This document shows, piece after piece, positions 51,279-63,207 of a DNA stretch of 64,000 bases. Source of the DNA: Penelope pileata (lineage: Eukaryota; Chordata; Aves; Galliformes; Cracidae); the NCBI GenBank assembly GCA_013396635.1, contig WBMW01005902.1, positions 620,001 through 684,000 on the forward strand. Direction: 5' to 3'. Both the position numbers and the translations under genes were made by a program. The number at the start of each line of letters is the position of its first letter. Within the stretch, counting starts at the first letter, position 1. The notes beneath the pieces are model-generated. The model made no database searches. It had not been told where the DNA came from and worked only from the letters and a program-made list of their open reading frames with translations.

Positions 51279-52642
51279 GCAAAATTAACAGTTTTACATC
51301 CCTGTAAATGAAATAAGTGCAAAGTAATAGGACTTTGAGAAAGAATTCAAGTCACTTCAAATAAATAAGTTTCTATTTAAAACAAGAACAGAGAAGCCCA
51401 AACTTATCTTTCATTTAACCATACAAAAGACGTTCAACTCTGACAATCACCCATTTGTGTAGGTAGCACAAACTAGTCAGCATTTAGTGAAGGCCCCAAG
51501 AAAGTCTTTATGTAGAGACTCTAGTTCCACTCGCAAACCCATGTGCTACTTAACACACAGAGTACAAAATATATATTTAATCCTCAATGTTCTCCTTTAG
51601 CAAAGCATGGAATGGTTCTGCACAAATCTTATGCCAACAGTATATGAAGGACAAAATACAAGATTTGGGTGGAAAGAGGGTGAAGGGTGGGAGAAGAAAC
51701 CTCAGTTTTCAAATAAGGATTTTAACCACCTTTGAAATTTGGCCACATGCAGTTCATGTCCCAATCAGATAGCCAGTTCAGGACAGAGGCAGATATGTAG
51801 TACAAAAACAACTGTGTACCTCTAAGCCACTATAGCTGCGTGGCAAATTCCTGAAAATCTGAAGTTTTTCTGTGACAAGGCTAAAAGTGGATCTCTATCC
51901 TAGTGAGCCAGGTAGTTTAACATCACCCTGTCTGTAAGACACCTGTAGCAGAACATGAGAGGCAGAAAACACTTCAATCATTAGGAATAACAATTCCTTC
52001 AGAGCTTATTTTGAGGCACTTCATACACAGTATGCACCACACTACCTCGTTTCAATCTTCTAACACATGCACCTACCACCATGTGAAGACTTAATAGAAC
52101 ATTCACACTGCAGATCTTGCGATGAAGTTAAATACTAATGATACTGATACTGAAAGATTTTCAAATTACTTAAGAGATCAAATCTGAACTTCCCTGCGGC
52201 ATCTGTTGTCTGTTACTAAAAAAAAGTAAACTGGAGCAACTCACACTGAAATATAACTTAAATCAATCAGTTCAGTTACTTTTTAGACGAAAGTGCAGAA
52301 ATAAATAATGTTTTTCCCTAAAAGGTGCTATCAGTAGTAATTAAGTCTCAGAGTACCGTTCCACCTAAGTATACTCATTAAAGAACAGGCTAGCAAAGCT
52401 CTCTACCTAAGGAAATGATAAAGATAATCCCTGTTGTACAGTTACCTCAGCTACGTTATATAGCCAGGCTCTGACCACCAAAATTAGTTGAAAATACCTC
52501 TATTACAGCAGGTTACAGCACAGCACACATTTGCTCTCTAAGAGCACACTATGTAAGGATGTTATCGCATCCAGATATTGCTGGTTACAATTTTTTGGTT
52601 TTGTCTAGTTCTGCCTGTGTGTGGCTTTCAGTCAGTTATAAA

Positions 52643-52931
52643 CTAATTTGATCTTGTGCTTTTGATAGCGTTTTTTTGCTCATTCTTGAGCTGTCCATTA
52701 GGTGTAGCAGCAGTTTTACAGTCATTGTCAGGTGCTTTCATCACTAACAGTCTGAAAGGTTCCGTTGTTTTCCGAAGTCTCTGTACAACAACAGCATTTT
52801 GCAGCTTTGCTTCCTGTAGTGTGAGCGTCTCATCTTGCAGCTCTCGAAACGGCAGCGAAGTTGCCAGTGTGAAGGGAACACTTCCCTCTGATCCTTGATA
52901 CTTCGTTATGAAGTCTCTGACATGGCTTATT
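52643..52931 (-). CDS. UBXN2A: UBXN2A terminal coding exon
   Basis: 289 bp. One base completes an Arg codon, then 95 residues and a TAG at 52643-52645. The acceptor follows tttcttcttctcag. Encodes the second half of the UBX domain (ISHVRDFITKYQGSEG, then LQDETLTLQEAKLQNAVVVQ) and a basic, Asn/Lys-rich tail ending KSTRSN. The loop that is Phe-Pro-Arg in canonical UBX domains reads Leu-Pro-Phe-Arg here. Confidence 0.95.
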
Positions 52932-55900
52932 CTGAGAAGAAGAAAGACAATTGTATTAGAGTGCTCCAGTGCCAACACAGAACACAAACACAACACACAC
53001 AGAACCACCTCGAGAACAGAACGAGATGCAATGGTTGATGGCACAGAAACGGAGGAAAAGGTATCCTGAAGTACCAAGTTCACCTGAGAGGCAAAGACCA
53101 AGGTTGGCATGTTCTGTGAGCGCAAGAAGAATGACTGTCTTATTCTGGGCGTTCAAATGCTTCACTATGGCTCACAGATAGTAGTTACGCAAACCTACTA
53201 TTTCTTAACCAGCTGGTGGAGCTCTTACCTGAGGTTTTCATAGCCAAGAGTGAGATTAAGGAAGTCTGCAGTGAATGGTACATGTAGGAGAACCATAATA
53301 ATAATAAAACAAAAAGAGTTTGCCAAAGTTGTCTGGAGTACTAGTTAATTAGGTCTAAACGTAGTCTCTATTTACCAAAGTAGGAGCAGCAGTGAATTGA
53401 TGCTGCCTGTTAAGGGGTGAAGAATCTTCCAAGAGTAAGCAAGACAGGTTTTGTAGTAACAAGCAAGAATCAGAATTGACCAATTTAATGAATAAATGAA
53501 GGTGACAAGGATACATTTGTACCAGAAAACTAAACACAGTATCCATTCTCTGATTCTGAGCCTAACTAGCAGAGTGTATCTCATGGCAAATTATTAAAGT
53601 CATTCTGCCTCACCCCCTTGTCCAGGGTAGCCCACGGGGTTTGCCATCTATTGGGAATCATCTGTGACCTGGGCTAACTTCAGAACCAAGCCTGGATATT
53701 GTCAGGAAGAGTGTTAGCTGGCTTGAGATGAAGCCATTCTAACAGATGACCATATTCCATGCCTTATCCATACTTAATAGGACAGATATAGCCAGCACCT
53801 AACTCCTGGGCATACAGGCCTCAGTTAAGAGACAGTGCTTGTTCTTGTAAGTCTAGAGCCTGAAAAACCCTGAGGAGACTAAGTTTTGGTTGGACATTTA
53901 CAGGTGTCTACGTGCATTACATCCAAATTCATTGAATCCCAAGAAGAACTCAGGTGTCCAGCCACCAGCAACCTGCTTTAGGGTGAGCAAGTCCCTTTCT
54001 AGGTTCCACATCTACACATTCCCTCTGCGAAAGGGTAAATTAATCAAGTCACACAGGCACTGCAATATATGTGTTGCAGATTATTTAACTACAGTTTAAC
54101 AACCAGTGGATTGTTTTCTTCTTCTCTGCTGGAAGGAGCGATACACATGCAATCACAACACTTAAGGCCAGTACCCTGAATAGATTCCTCTCTATTTTTT
54201 ATTAGGTCATGCAGATGTGCTACATACAGCAGAAACTGGCTGATCTTGTGGCAATGGGGTATGTTATGATGGAATATTTATTAAAATCTTCTAAAAAGAG
54301 TACTGTATCAACAAGGCAGCTGTTCTGTTTATTAGGCTTTTCTACCAGCTGGAGTACTTAGCAACTGTTCACACTACTATTTACCATGAAGATGAAAACT
54401 TCTTAATACACTGAAACCTGTTAAACTTAGAATAATAAGCTCTCAAAGGCTTTACAATTAAAACAGCAACTGACTTTTCAGCTGTACATCACAATGTTTT
54501 ACTTCATACTTCAGGCCACTAACAGCAATAAATTAGTACAAGTTAAAGAGACAAAACATGTTAGATTCATTAGCCTCAAACTGCTGAGCTCTTCTTCTGA
54601 CCAAAGACATACAGAGTTTATCTCGACAGCTGCCTGGTCTGTGTTAAAACCTATGATCACTTTAAACTGCTTCACAGAGAAACACAGGCAACACAACCTT
54701 TGCGTATGACGTGACTGTGTAGTACTGTGGCAGCAAATTACAAATTTGAGAAAGATCCCTGAAGACAGCAGTTCTACAATTTAATGGTAAGCCATTAATC
54801 CTACTTTCTCAAAGTTCCTGCATACATACACTGTGCTGACACCTTCTGACTTTATCCCCATTTATAAGCCTCTTTGGGAACTGGAAATTGTAATAATTAG
54901 GAATTAAACACACTGGATACATTCTATTTTGTCAATGCTGACAGGAAGGACAGACATGCAGGTGAATAAGCTCCCCCGCTTAACTTTGGCCCTCCCTGGA
55001 GGTTCCTCTGACTCAATTCAAGTCACATCTTCCTGTTCCTTGTGTGTGCTGGAAGAGATACAAATTGATTTTCTGAAACACAACATCTGTGTTGCTGTCT
55101 GCTAAACAACTAGCAGGTTTTTTTTTTTAACTGATTTACTCCAGATGTATTCATTTTGTAAGATATTTCTCATCTTAAAAGCTGTGTAAATACAGTTAAC
55201 TGTTTCCTCCAGCAGTGAACAACACATAGACCTTAACTTCCACTAAACTACAAAACTACTGTTTCCTCAGCAGACTTCCATTTACACTCAGTTGCGTGCT
55301 GACTGGTAACAACAGTTCTCCTCTCACTCACACTCTTCTCGTTAGCTAAAAAATGATCAATTTCTCAAAAAAAAAAAAAAAAAAATTGAAGTAAGATATT
55401 CTAGAGCCAAAGAGCAATCCAATGTTAAGTGAACTGAGGAGGTAGATTAGTTACAGAAATTAGACTTATCATGCATACAGTCATAGGGCAAATAATTTAG
55501 ATGCAAATACATACAACAGTGCAAAACTAAGTGTTACCTGTGTGAAACATTGAATTTCTGAATTATCCTTTCCCCATCAGCTAACCAGATCTGGATGTTA
55601 GTAATAGGCTCCAAATTGTTTAAGGGTACTATAGGAAGGCGTCTTTTGTCAGCAGTTCCTTGATGATCCTCTCTTACTTTAGAGACTATCCTCGGAGTAG
55701 CACTGCAAAGAAAAGCCATATGAGGTTATGACTTCCGTGTGCACCCAGAATTTTGAACCTCTGTCTAGACCTCTGCTTCTAGAGCTCTCTGCCCTGTGTC
55801 AGGGTGCATTGCTGACTTCAAAAATAATAATAAAAAATTAAAAAGTTATAGGATTTGACATCTCTTTTTAAGAAAACAAAACAGTATGCCAATAATTTCA

Positions 55901-58900
55901 TGCTGAAGTCTTCAACATGCTAAAGAATTTCAGTTTGTTCATGGTAAACATTTCACAAGACAGAAAGGAACTTACACATAAAGAATTAAAGAACACGAGA
56001 GATGAAACTGAAGATTCTTCATGTATTTTTTGTATTCCAATCACGCAGGTGAAACTGTAAGGGGCTTAAATATCAAATCAGCATACTCAGTGGTACTTTT
56101 CAGTGCAATGTGATTACAGTAATTCAATTTAACTGAATGCTGTTAGCCTTGATTTAGACCCCAGCATCATTTATTTATGCTTAGAGTCATTACTTACATA
56201 AGAGGAATTGACTTAATGTGGAAACTCAGGCTTATGCATACAACACTTGCATTTTGGTTTCTAAAGCACTTTCAACAGCTGACCATGCCATAAGGGCAAA
56301 GATCCATAAAATGGCTTGGCAGAAGACTTCAGTCCATGTGTATGGTCCTTGAAAAAATTACTGGCAGAAATGTTGGTTCTGAAATGTCGAGAGCTTAGTG
56401 CTTCTTTCAGGACTAAGCTTGTTCAGCATATACCGTTTAAGTCATCAGAAAGGCCTGATCCAATGGGCACGTCCTCAGGCCACGTAAGTATAACCAGATG
56501 TTTGCTTGCAAAACAACAGCAGTGATTTAAGGAGTTACCATTTCTTCTGATCTCTGTGGTGGTTACTAAGTACATGAATGCTTCATGGTGGTTCCAGAAA
56601 AAGCTCCCTCTTCACACAAAAAATTGATTACCTATTGTTTCTTGAGGGAGAAGTCAGTAAGCAATGGCCATAGAGTAACAGTTCTTAACAATACTTCATC
56701 TGCTTTGCAGACAAACCCCATCCTTATGTTCTTGTATGTGTGTTCATTTAATTACAAAGCAGAAAAGCCGCAGCTAATTTTTCATTAAAACCAGAAATGG
56801 CTACTGATTTGACACATTTAAGCTCATAGAATCCTTCCCAGTCTGAAGTATTCCAAGAACTCTTTACCACCCACTGTCCAGTTAAGTGCTTTAACTTTCA
56901 GGCTATCAGCCATTAAAGGCACTTTCTTTTTCTTCCGCTGAAATCTGGCAAAAAGAACGAACATCAAGGATTCTCATTCTCAAGCCATAAAGAGGTATCT
57001 ACTGCAACTGGAGGCATTACACAGAAACCAGCTGGGCTGCAAGAACTAGGAACCAACAGATTTCAAGATGCACCTCTGTAAAACATTCTGGTTGTACTCC
57101 AAGTCCAGGTGGCTTACCAACAGCCACCTGCCCCTACTGATTTACTTATCTCACATCCAGCTTCTGGTGGTGCTTGATCTCAATACACAATAAACCCTAG
57201 CTACCCTCCAGATTTGGGGGAAAAAACAAAACAAAACACCTTGAGCACCTGCAAGATAACGTTAAACACTCTTGGGAATGGAGGTAAAAAAGAAGTCCAA
57301 GTCATACTTAAGCCCAGCAGTGATCAGCTTTCAGTGACTACTTGATTGGTGAGGTCCAGTTCCAGGTTCAGCCACTGACATGAAAGCAGTCACATGCGAG
57401 CCAGCTGTCTCCAGTACAGAGGATGTTGGAGAGTTAAGTCAACCACGCAGCTACCAGCTGTCTGGTTTAGCTTGGGCTGAACTACATCTTAGTCCCATCA
57501 GCTACAGTTGTAATTCAGACAACTGTCTCACATATGTATTTTGGTGTCATTCTCAAACCAACTCTTTCCTCATGGCCACATCTCAGGAATTCATGGTGAC
57601 GCTGGAGATGATTCTTTTAACAGCAGGTGTATGTGAAACTGAAGCGAGCACATTAAACTAAGTTGCTGGAGAAGGTTAGAAGAACCATATTCACCAAGTC
57701 TTAAAGCATTTCTACACTCAGATTTGCTCTTGTAGAGCTGACAGATAAAGCCATCTAGTGGTGGGAACTTTGACTAAAGCCTCAAACCAAAAATGTAAGT
57801 CTTTTATTAGTCTGACACCAAATCATCACCATCCCTTTTAGCAGCTTATTCCTTTTACATCTTCCTTTGGTAATCTTTAGATTATAAGACTGAAGAGACA
57901 TAGGAGTCTCCAGCCAATTTTTCAGAAAGAAAAAGCCCAATATTTATGTTTTGTGCTTACCCAGACTTATGTTTAAGAAGCTTGATGCATTGTTTCATCC
58001 TAATGAAGTTATACAGCAAATTCACTTTGCTACAAGTGATTTCAGTCAACAGTTTGACTAATATGTTTCTAAGGCTGTCTTTGAAATGCTTGTTACACTT
58101 AACAGAGAATTTGAGTTGCAAATCTTGTTATAAAGTATTAAATGAAGCTGAGCAGAGATAAACAAACCTGAATATACCCCATCAGCTATAAAGCAACAAA
58201 TGCGTATTGCAAAAGTCTCCTTTTTGTTTCTCCTATGCAACATGAGAGGATCAAACTCTGGATTAAAAACAGTAACTACAACCAAACAAAATACCAAGCC
58301 CATTCTAGTTCCTCTGTTTTTCCCCAAAAAAATTTTAATGAGCTGGTCAACAGACCGATTTCTATTGGGACTACAGAATTCACCACCCATCTTATTCATC
58401 CACACTGGCAGAAAAATCTATAGAGGCTATTAAGAAAAAGTTTAATTGATAAGCAGATCATAAGTAAACCAGTCATTTGTCTCTCTCATTTTCGATTAAG
58501 TACAGAAATGCAACTGTGGAAAGGGAGTTCTATAGCTTCAAACTTGTTAAATTGCCCTGGTTTCAGCTGGGATAGAGTTGGTTTCCTTCATCGTGTCTGA
58601 TATGATGCTATGTTTTGGCTTTAGGAGAAAAACAATGTCGATAACACACCAATGTTTCAGTTGTCGCTGAGCAGTGGCTGCACAGAGCCAAGGACATTTT
58701 AACTTCTCATACTGTCCAGCCAACGAGGGGCCAGGGGGTCACGAGGAGCTGGGAGGGGACAGAACCAGGAGAGCAGACCTAAACTGGCCAGAGGGATATT
58801 CTATACCATATGGCATCATGTGAAAAAGTATAAAACTGAGGGGAGCTGGCCGGGGGTGGGGCAGCCACGGCTCAGGGACTGGCTGGGCATTGGTCAGCGG

Positions 58901-61900
58901 GTGGTGAGAAACTGCACTGTGCATCACTTGTTTTGTGAGCATGTATATTTACAATTATCATTACTATTATTTCTCTCCTCCTTTTCTATCTTAGTAAATA
59001 GTTTTTATCTCAACCTACGATTTCTACTTTCTTCCCCCCCAGTTCTCTCCCACAGCTCACTGGAAGGGGTGTAGTGAGCGAATGGCTGCATGGTGCTGAG
59101 CTGCCTGCCAGGTGTAACCATAACATATCGGTCCCAGACAGTGTCATAATTTCTCCAAAAAGCTCTTCTACTCAGAGTAGCATATGCACGCAACAGGCAT
59201 TTCTTAACATCAGGAAGCGAGCACCAGTTTATGGAACACTTATGGCTCACGTTTCTAACATGAGCAGAAATATTTAGTAGTCTTGAAAAAAAAACGTTCT
59301 GATTCCACAGAACAGACCATAAACAGCAGGGGGGAGCACTCTATCCTGCTCATAAAGAACAAAATTGCTGAGCAAGTTGTAGGATGTCTCAGTGCACAAA
59401 CCCACTGAACCGAAATTCACAGAAAAGCATGTTTCCAGACCCTAACTTGCCTACTGGGAAGCCGGATCATTACTTGCTGTAGGCACAACAGGGCTCGACC
59501 AGCAGCCGACCAGCCTGCCGCTTAGCCCTGGTTAGCAGCGGGAACGCAGCGTGCTGAAGATCTTTTTGCTGTAGCCCTACCCACGCCTCCTCGTACATGA
59601 AATACGATTAAGTTCTTGACCTTTGCTCAGGATTTCAGCACTACCAAAAGCGAGATTTGAGGCATTTCATTCACCTCTCAAGGGAATTTCTTCCCTATTG
59701 ACTGTATCTACCCAAGCATGCAGCAATTGAATAGCCTCTGCTACTGAAACAGATTCAAGTGATAGAAGATGCTTGCTTCCACAAAGCAGCCTGGAACCAC
59801 GCACCCTTGGCCATACCAGTCTCTTACTCCGCACATGACCACCTTCTCCCCCTGCCTCATCCCTTTCTACCCAGCTCATACTTTCCCTCAGCCTGAGCAC
59901 TGAGCCTTAGCAGCAAACCCGTTCCACTTCATCGAAATGAACTGCTCACTTCAGGCTTCAGCACAGCCTAACTACAGTCTGCAGGTCACTAAGCAGTCCC
60001 ACCTTTGAAGGCTTCCTGTAGGCTCCTAGTCACTATGTTTTGTTCCCTAGGCTGAAGTCTGCTTTTATATGCATGTAAATCTTACACAGCAAGAATATAT
60101 GAAAGATAATTTGGCAGGAGTAAGCTAAAGTCACACAGATTGATATGGGTGAACTCCTGGCTTGCCTCTCAACAACAGATTTCTAAAATGCAGGGCTGTA
60201 TGGCCATAAATCAAGTCCTGTTTTTGTGCTGGCTGACTCTATCCACCCCCAAGAAGCACGGAATAAAGGAAAGAATCAGTGCTATATACTAGAAAGCCTA
60301 ATTGCAATAAATGCAGAGTTAAATGCCAAAGAACTCCAACAGCAGGCAAAATATTCTTCTTCAGCTCCCTTTGAACACTCATATTCCCCTCCTCACACAG
60401 AGTACTGTCCATTAAGCTTTAACAGTGAAGCTTTTTTATTAAAGCGCAGAATAGAAGAGTGACAGCCTTTCAGCTGGAAGCAGTTCTTTGAGAAAGTACT
60501 GTTAGCAAGGAAATTTTGAGCAAAAAAAGCCACTAAACTGTGTTAGCAGCAACCCAGCCAGATTGTGGGAGCTGATAATCCCCTATACAGCATTCATTAG
60601 ATACACCTAAATACTGCACTCAGATTTGGTCCTCAATAAAATATATTGAGGAGCAAGTTCCACAGAGAGCCACAAAGATGGATTTGGGCTGGAGAATTTG
60701 CCTTGGGAGGAGAGGCTGGAAGAGATGGCATCAGGGGGACTTAGCAGCAGCCCACCAAGGCCTGCAGGAAGTTACCAGGTCATGAGGCTCTACATGGCGA
60801 ACATAAATTGAAACAAGGCAAATTCAGGGTGGGTATAAGGAAAAACTTTTCCCCCATGAAGACAGTCCAGCACTGAAGCAGGTTTCAATGCCTCCACCCT
60901 TGCAGGATTCTGGATAAAGCCCTGAGGAAACTCACCTCTCGCCACAGCTGATCCTGCTTTAAAAGCAGGAGCCAGGATTAGAGAACTCCAAAGGTCACTT
61001 CCAACCTGAATTATATGATCCCTTACCACAGGTACAGTTCCCTCCAGCAGCTCAATCCTAGATCATATCAGGCTACTCACCTTCCTAATCTGTAACCACG
61101 CCCAGAGAAAGGATGAAATATTGGCTTTTTTGATGACAAATACACCTCATCTTTCTTATCTTCCACCTTTACATCCACCTCCTCCTTCTCAAAAACTTTT
61201 TGGAGCTCAAAAGGCAGTTCCCTTAAGGAAAAAAAAAATCAGAAAAAGAATCACTATACTGTTTCCAGCATACAAAACACATTAATGATTAATACTGGTT
61301 CTATGTTTATTCTTGTAAAGATCATGCTTAAAGAAAAAGTAAATTAATTATTTAGAATTATACTAAGTGCATGGCATACAAATAACTTCAAGTTCTTGAA
61401 CTGTAAATTAAATACAACTTGAACAGCAAAAAAGACATGCAATTCATTAAATGATATTGAAATTTACTTAGTAGTTACCACTCCAAAGCATGACACGTAG
61501 AAAGCTTAGCATTACCATGTATTGCTACAGCAGGCTTTTTTTAAATTTAAATTTAATGTAGCTAAAAGACAAAAAAAGACAAAAGAGAAAAAAAACACTG
61601 GCTTTTAAAGAGAAAGACTGACTTTAGAAACAATGTGCTTAATTACAGATAAACAGGAAAATCAGCTTTTAGAAATTAGATCACTAATAGCCACACACTT
61701 TGGTGCAATCACATCACCTTGACAATGCTTTATTTGCCTTAAGCAGAACACAACGCCTTTGTTTATGGGCTCTGATGCATACGTTGCATTTCTGGGTGGT
61801 GGTGCTCAGCTGCACACAGACTGCACTAAGTGCTACCCTGCCACCACCAATTATGCTGGAACCACCCTGTCACTACTTAGCATCTCCATGAGCAGGCGGA

Positions 61901-62885
61901 GGAAGACAGGTGGCAAACTTTTGATTCACACACACAAAGAAAGTAAATGGCTTTAAACAATGCAGTCACCTGGGATTATAACCAACACAGGTGACATCCA
62001 TAAGGAAAAATGTAGAGTAAAATTAGTATTATTTATGGGTTAGTAAAGCACAGAAAAGACTGAAAAGACAATGGCTTGTTTCACATACATAAAAAGGAAT
62101 TATTATATTCTTAAAAATTATTTTCTCCTTTCCCTTTGTATGGGATGAGGAAACAGACTACAGATTAAAGGCTCAAATTATACTGATTTCTACGTTCAAT
62201 CTGCTATTTTAAAACAACGCTGCAACAAACACTAGCAGAAATCATTACAGCATGCTCAATTTTAATAGTTGGATAAAAGTAAGATCACTATATACACACA
62301 AGTGACTGAAATAGTACATTTGTACTAGGGAAGGATGACTGCAAATTAAGGCTGATCAAAGCTTCTTGGTGTCACATGCAGCAACTGTGCTCACCATGTG
62401 CTCTTCATGAATAAAAGGAAAACAAAGACCATCAAACCAGAAATGCTCAATCGCTTGCACATGGAGCTGGTTAGCAGAAGTACCGTTTGAGCAGTAGCCA
62501 TTACTGGGCACAGGGACTTACTCTTTCTTTCATTCTGTGTCTGCTGTGCTTCTTACCAACACCTGCTTTTATCTATTTCATCAGCAACTGTATGACTAAG
62601 AGCTATATTAAACTTGTGGATGTTGAAAGTCATCAGCATGGCAGGAAATGAGAGTCAGGAGCCTGCACTCCTACATGGCTACTGCAGTGCAGCAATGCCA
62701 AAAATTCTGAGTATGAGCAAAGTGCTATCCAAAGCATGTTAACTCAAGCTGATTAAGAACACAAAACTCACTCACCCTTTTTTAATGGAGTCCAAGAACT
62801 GTTGGTTTCCAACATCAGTGTAGCTCCTAAGTTCACCGTCATTTACTGTAAAACCATTTTTCCAAAGTTTAATGATTACATCAAC
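52643..62885 (-). CDS. UBXN2A: UBXN2A, last four coding exons (5'-partial gene)
   Basis: UBX domain protein 2A, an adaptor of the p97/VCP AAA ATPase implicated in ubiquitin-dependent handling of clients such as nicotinic receptor subunits and mortalin. Exons on the - strand are 62776-62885, 61081-61221, 55538-55702 and 52643-52931. They join in frame through split Gly, Ser and Arg codons and give 234 residues. The first two exons hold the SEP domain (VDVIIKLWKNGFTVNDGELR, then SYTDVGNQQFLDSIKKGELP). The last two hold the UBX domain (PLNNLEPITNIQIWLADGER to QNAVVVQRL). The N-terminal exons, about 60 residues in human, are beyond the right edge. After the UBX fold the protein continues for about 43 residues where I recall only about a dozen in human. 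Head-to-tail with MFSD2B, 4.0 kb from its ATG. Confidence 0.95.
52932..55537. other. UBXN2A last intron, no recognisable content
   Basis: 2.6 kb AT-rich intron. Short open frames occur on both strands without recognisable motifs. No repeat family identified. Confidence 0.6.
55367..55385. repeat. Poly-A run (19 A)
   Basis: A tract on the + strand in a UBXN2A intron, about 150 bp beyond the donor of the exon at 55538. No linked element is visible. Confidence 0.85.
55538..55702 (-). CDS. UBXN2A: UBXN2A internal coding exon (UBX first half)
   Basis: 165 bp. One base completes a Ser codon, then 54 residues plus two bases of an Arg codon. The acceptor follows ggcttttctttgcag and the donor is CACAG|gtaaca. 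Encodes ATPRIVSKVRED, then PLNNLEPITNIQIWLADGER and IIQKFNVSH. Confidence 0.96.
58545..59125 (+). mobile_element. Avian endogenous-retrovirus solo LTR
   Basis: About 580 bp, antisense to UBXN2A in an intron. It matches the common avian ERV LTR layout. A U3 start (ccctggtttcagctgggata) is followed by a TATA box (TATAAAA at 58829-58835), a GC-rich R region (ggctcagggactggctgggc) and an AT-rich stretch. A U5-like end follows (atctcaacctacgatttcta, then gtgagcgaatggctgcatgg) and closes with aacca-taaca. No adjoining gag, pol or env sequence is visible, so it is a solo LTR. I could not find a convincing target-site duplication, so the ends are approximate. Confidence 0.75.
60600..61022 (+). mobile_element. 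Decayed CR1 LINE 3' fragment
   Basis: Old copy, antisense to UBXN2A, following the CR1 order: actgcactcagatttggtcc, then ccacagagagccacaaagat, later cacttccaacctgaattata with a degraded tail (atgatc). Its 3' end lies only about 58 bp beyond the donor of the UBXN2A exon at 61081. Confidence 0.75.
61081..61221 (-). CDS. UBXN2A: UBXN2A internal coding exon (SEP second half)
   Basis: 141 bp. One base completes a Gly codon, then 46 residues plus two bases of a Ser codon. The acceptor follows tttttttccttaag and the donor is GGAAG|gtgagt. Encodes ELPFELQKVFEKEEVDVKVE, then DKKDEVYLSS and PFSGRGYRLG. The PFSG-RG-RLG run is the linker motif that marks SEP/UBX adaptors. Confidence 0.95.
62776..62885 (-). 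CDS. UBXN2A: UBXN2A coding exon (SEP first half)
   Basis: 110 bp, 36 residues plus two bases of a Gly codon. The acceptor follows cttactccacag and the donor is AAAGG|gtgagt. Encodes VDVIIKLWKNGFTVNDGELR then SYTDVGNQQF. The neighbouring upstream exon is not in the 1.1 kb to the right edge as far as I can see. Confidence 0.95.
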
Positions 62886-63125
62886 CTGTGGAGTAAGCAC
62901 AATTTTCATTTTAACACTGATGTAAAAACAGCTTGATATAACCAACAGTACCCTATGATTTTAAACCACCCAGAGCACAGACTAAAAATACAGAGGGAAG
63001 GCTCACTATAATCTGTTCCGGTCCTGTGCCAACAGGCAGAGTGACTGAAAGGGGTAAGTGATATTTCTAAGTATCTTCTGTCAGCCAGGGTTAGAAATAA
63101 ACCTCCCTTCAATCATTATGCTTTC

Positions 63126-63164
63126 TTAGGTCAAAAACACTCCTNTTAGGTCAAAAACCCCCCC
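63126..63164. repeat. Short direct duplication flanking an N
   Basis: ttaggtcaaaaac occurs at 63126-63138 and again at 63146-63158, starting right after the N at 63145. The repeated segment is short (about 19 bases with mismatches), consistent with a small unmerged overlap or an error-prone homopolymer region beside the poly-A run. Confidence 0.7.
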
Positions 63165-63176
63165 GCTTTTCAACAG

Positions 63177-63181
<5 letters not shown>

Positions 63182-63207
<26 letters not shown>
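63182..63207. repeat. Poly-A run (26 A)
   Basis: Uninterrupted A tract on the + strand in a UBXN2A intron, close to the N at 63145. It probably contributed to the assembly break. Confidence 0.9.

Larger units (their letters stand above)
49100..52642. other. Spacer between MFSD2B promoter and UBXN2A stop codon
   Basis: About 3.5 kb, including the UBXN2A 3' UTR of unknown length. Candidate poly(A) hexamers on the UBXN2A strand are ATTAAA at 51576-51581 and AATAAA at 50633-50638. Apart from two CR1 fragments I see no other feature. Confidence 0.5.

Noticed and set aside
56840..56965. Possible cryptic exon on the - strand, a 38-codon Lys-rich reading after a plausible acceptor
   Set aside because: The UBXN2A exons on either side already join in frame (split Ser codon), and the reading ends in a stop without a family match.
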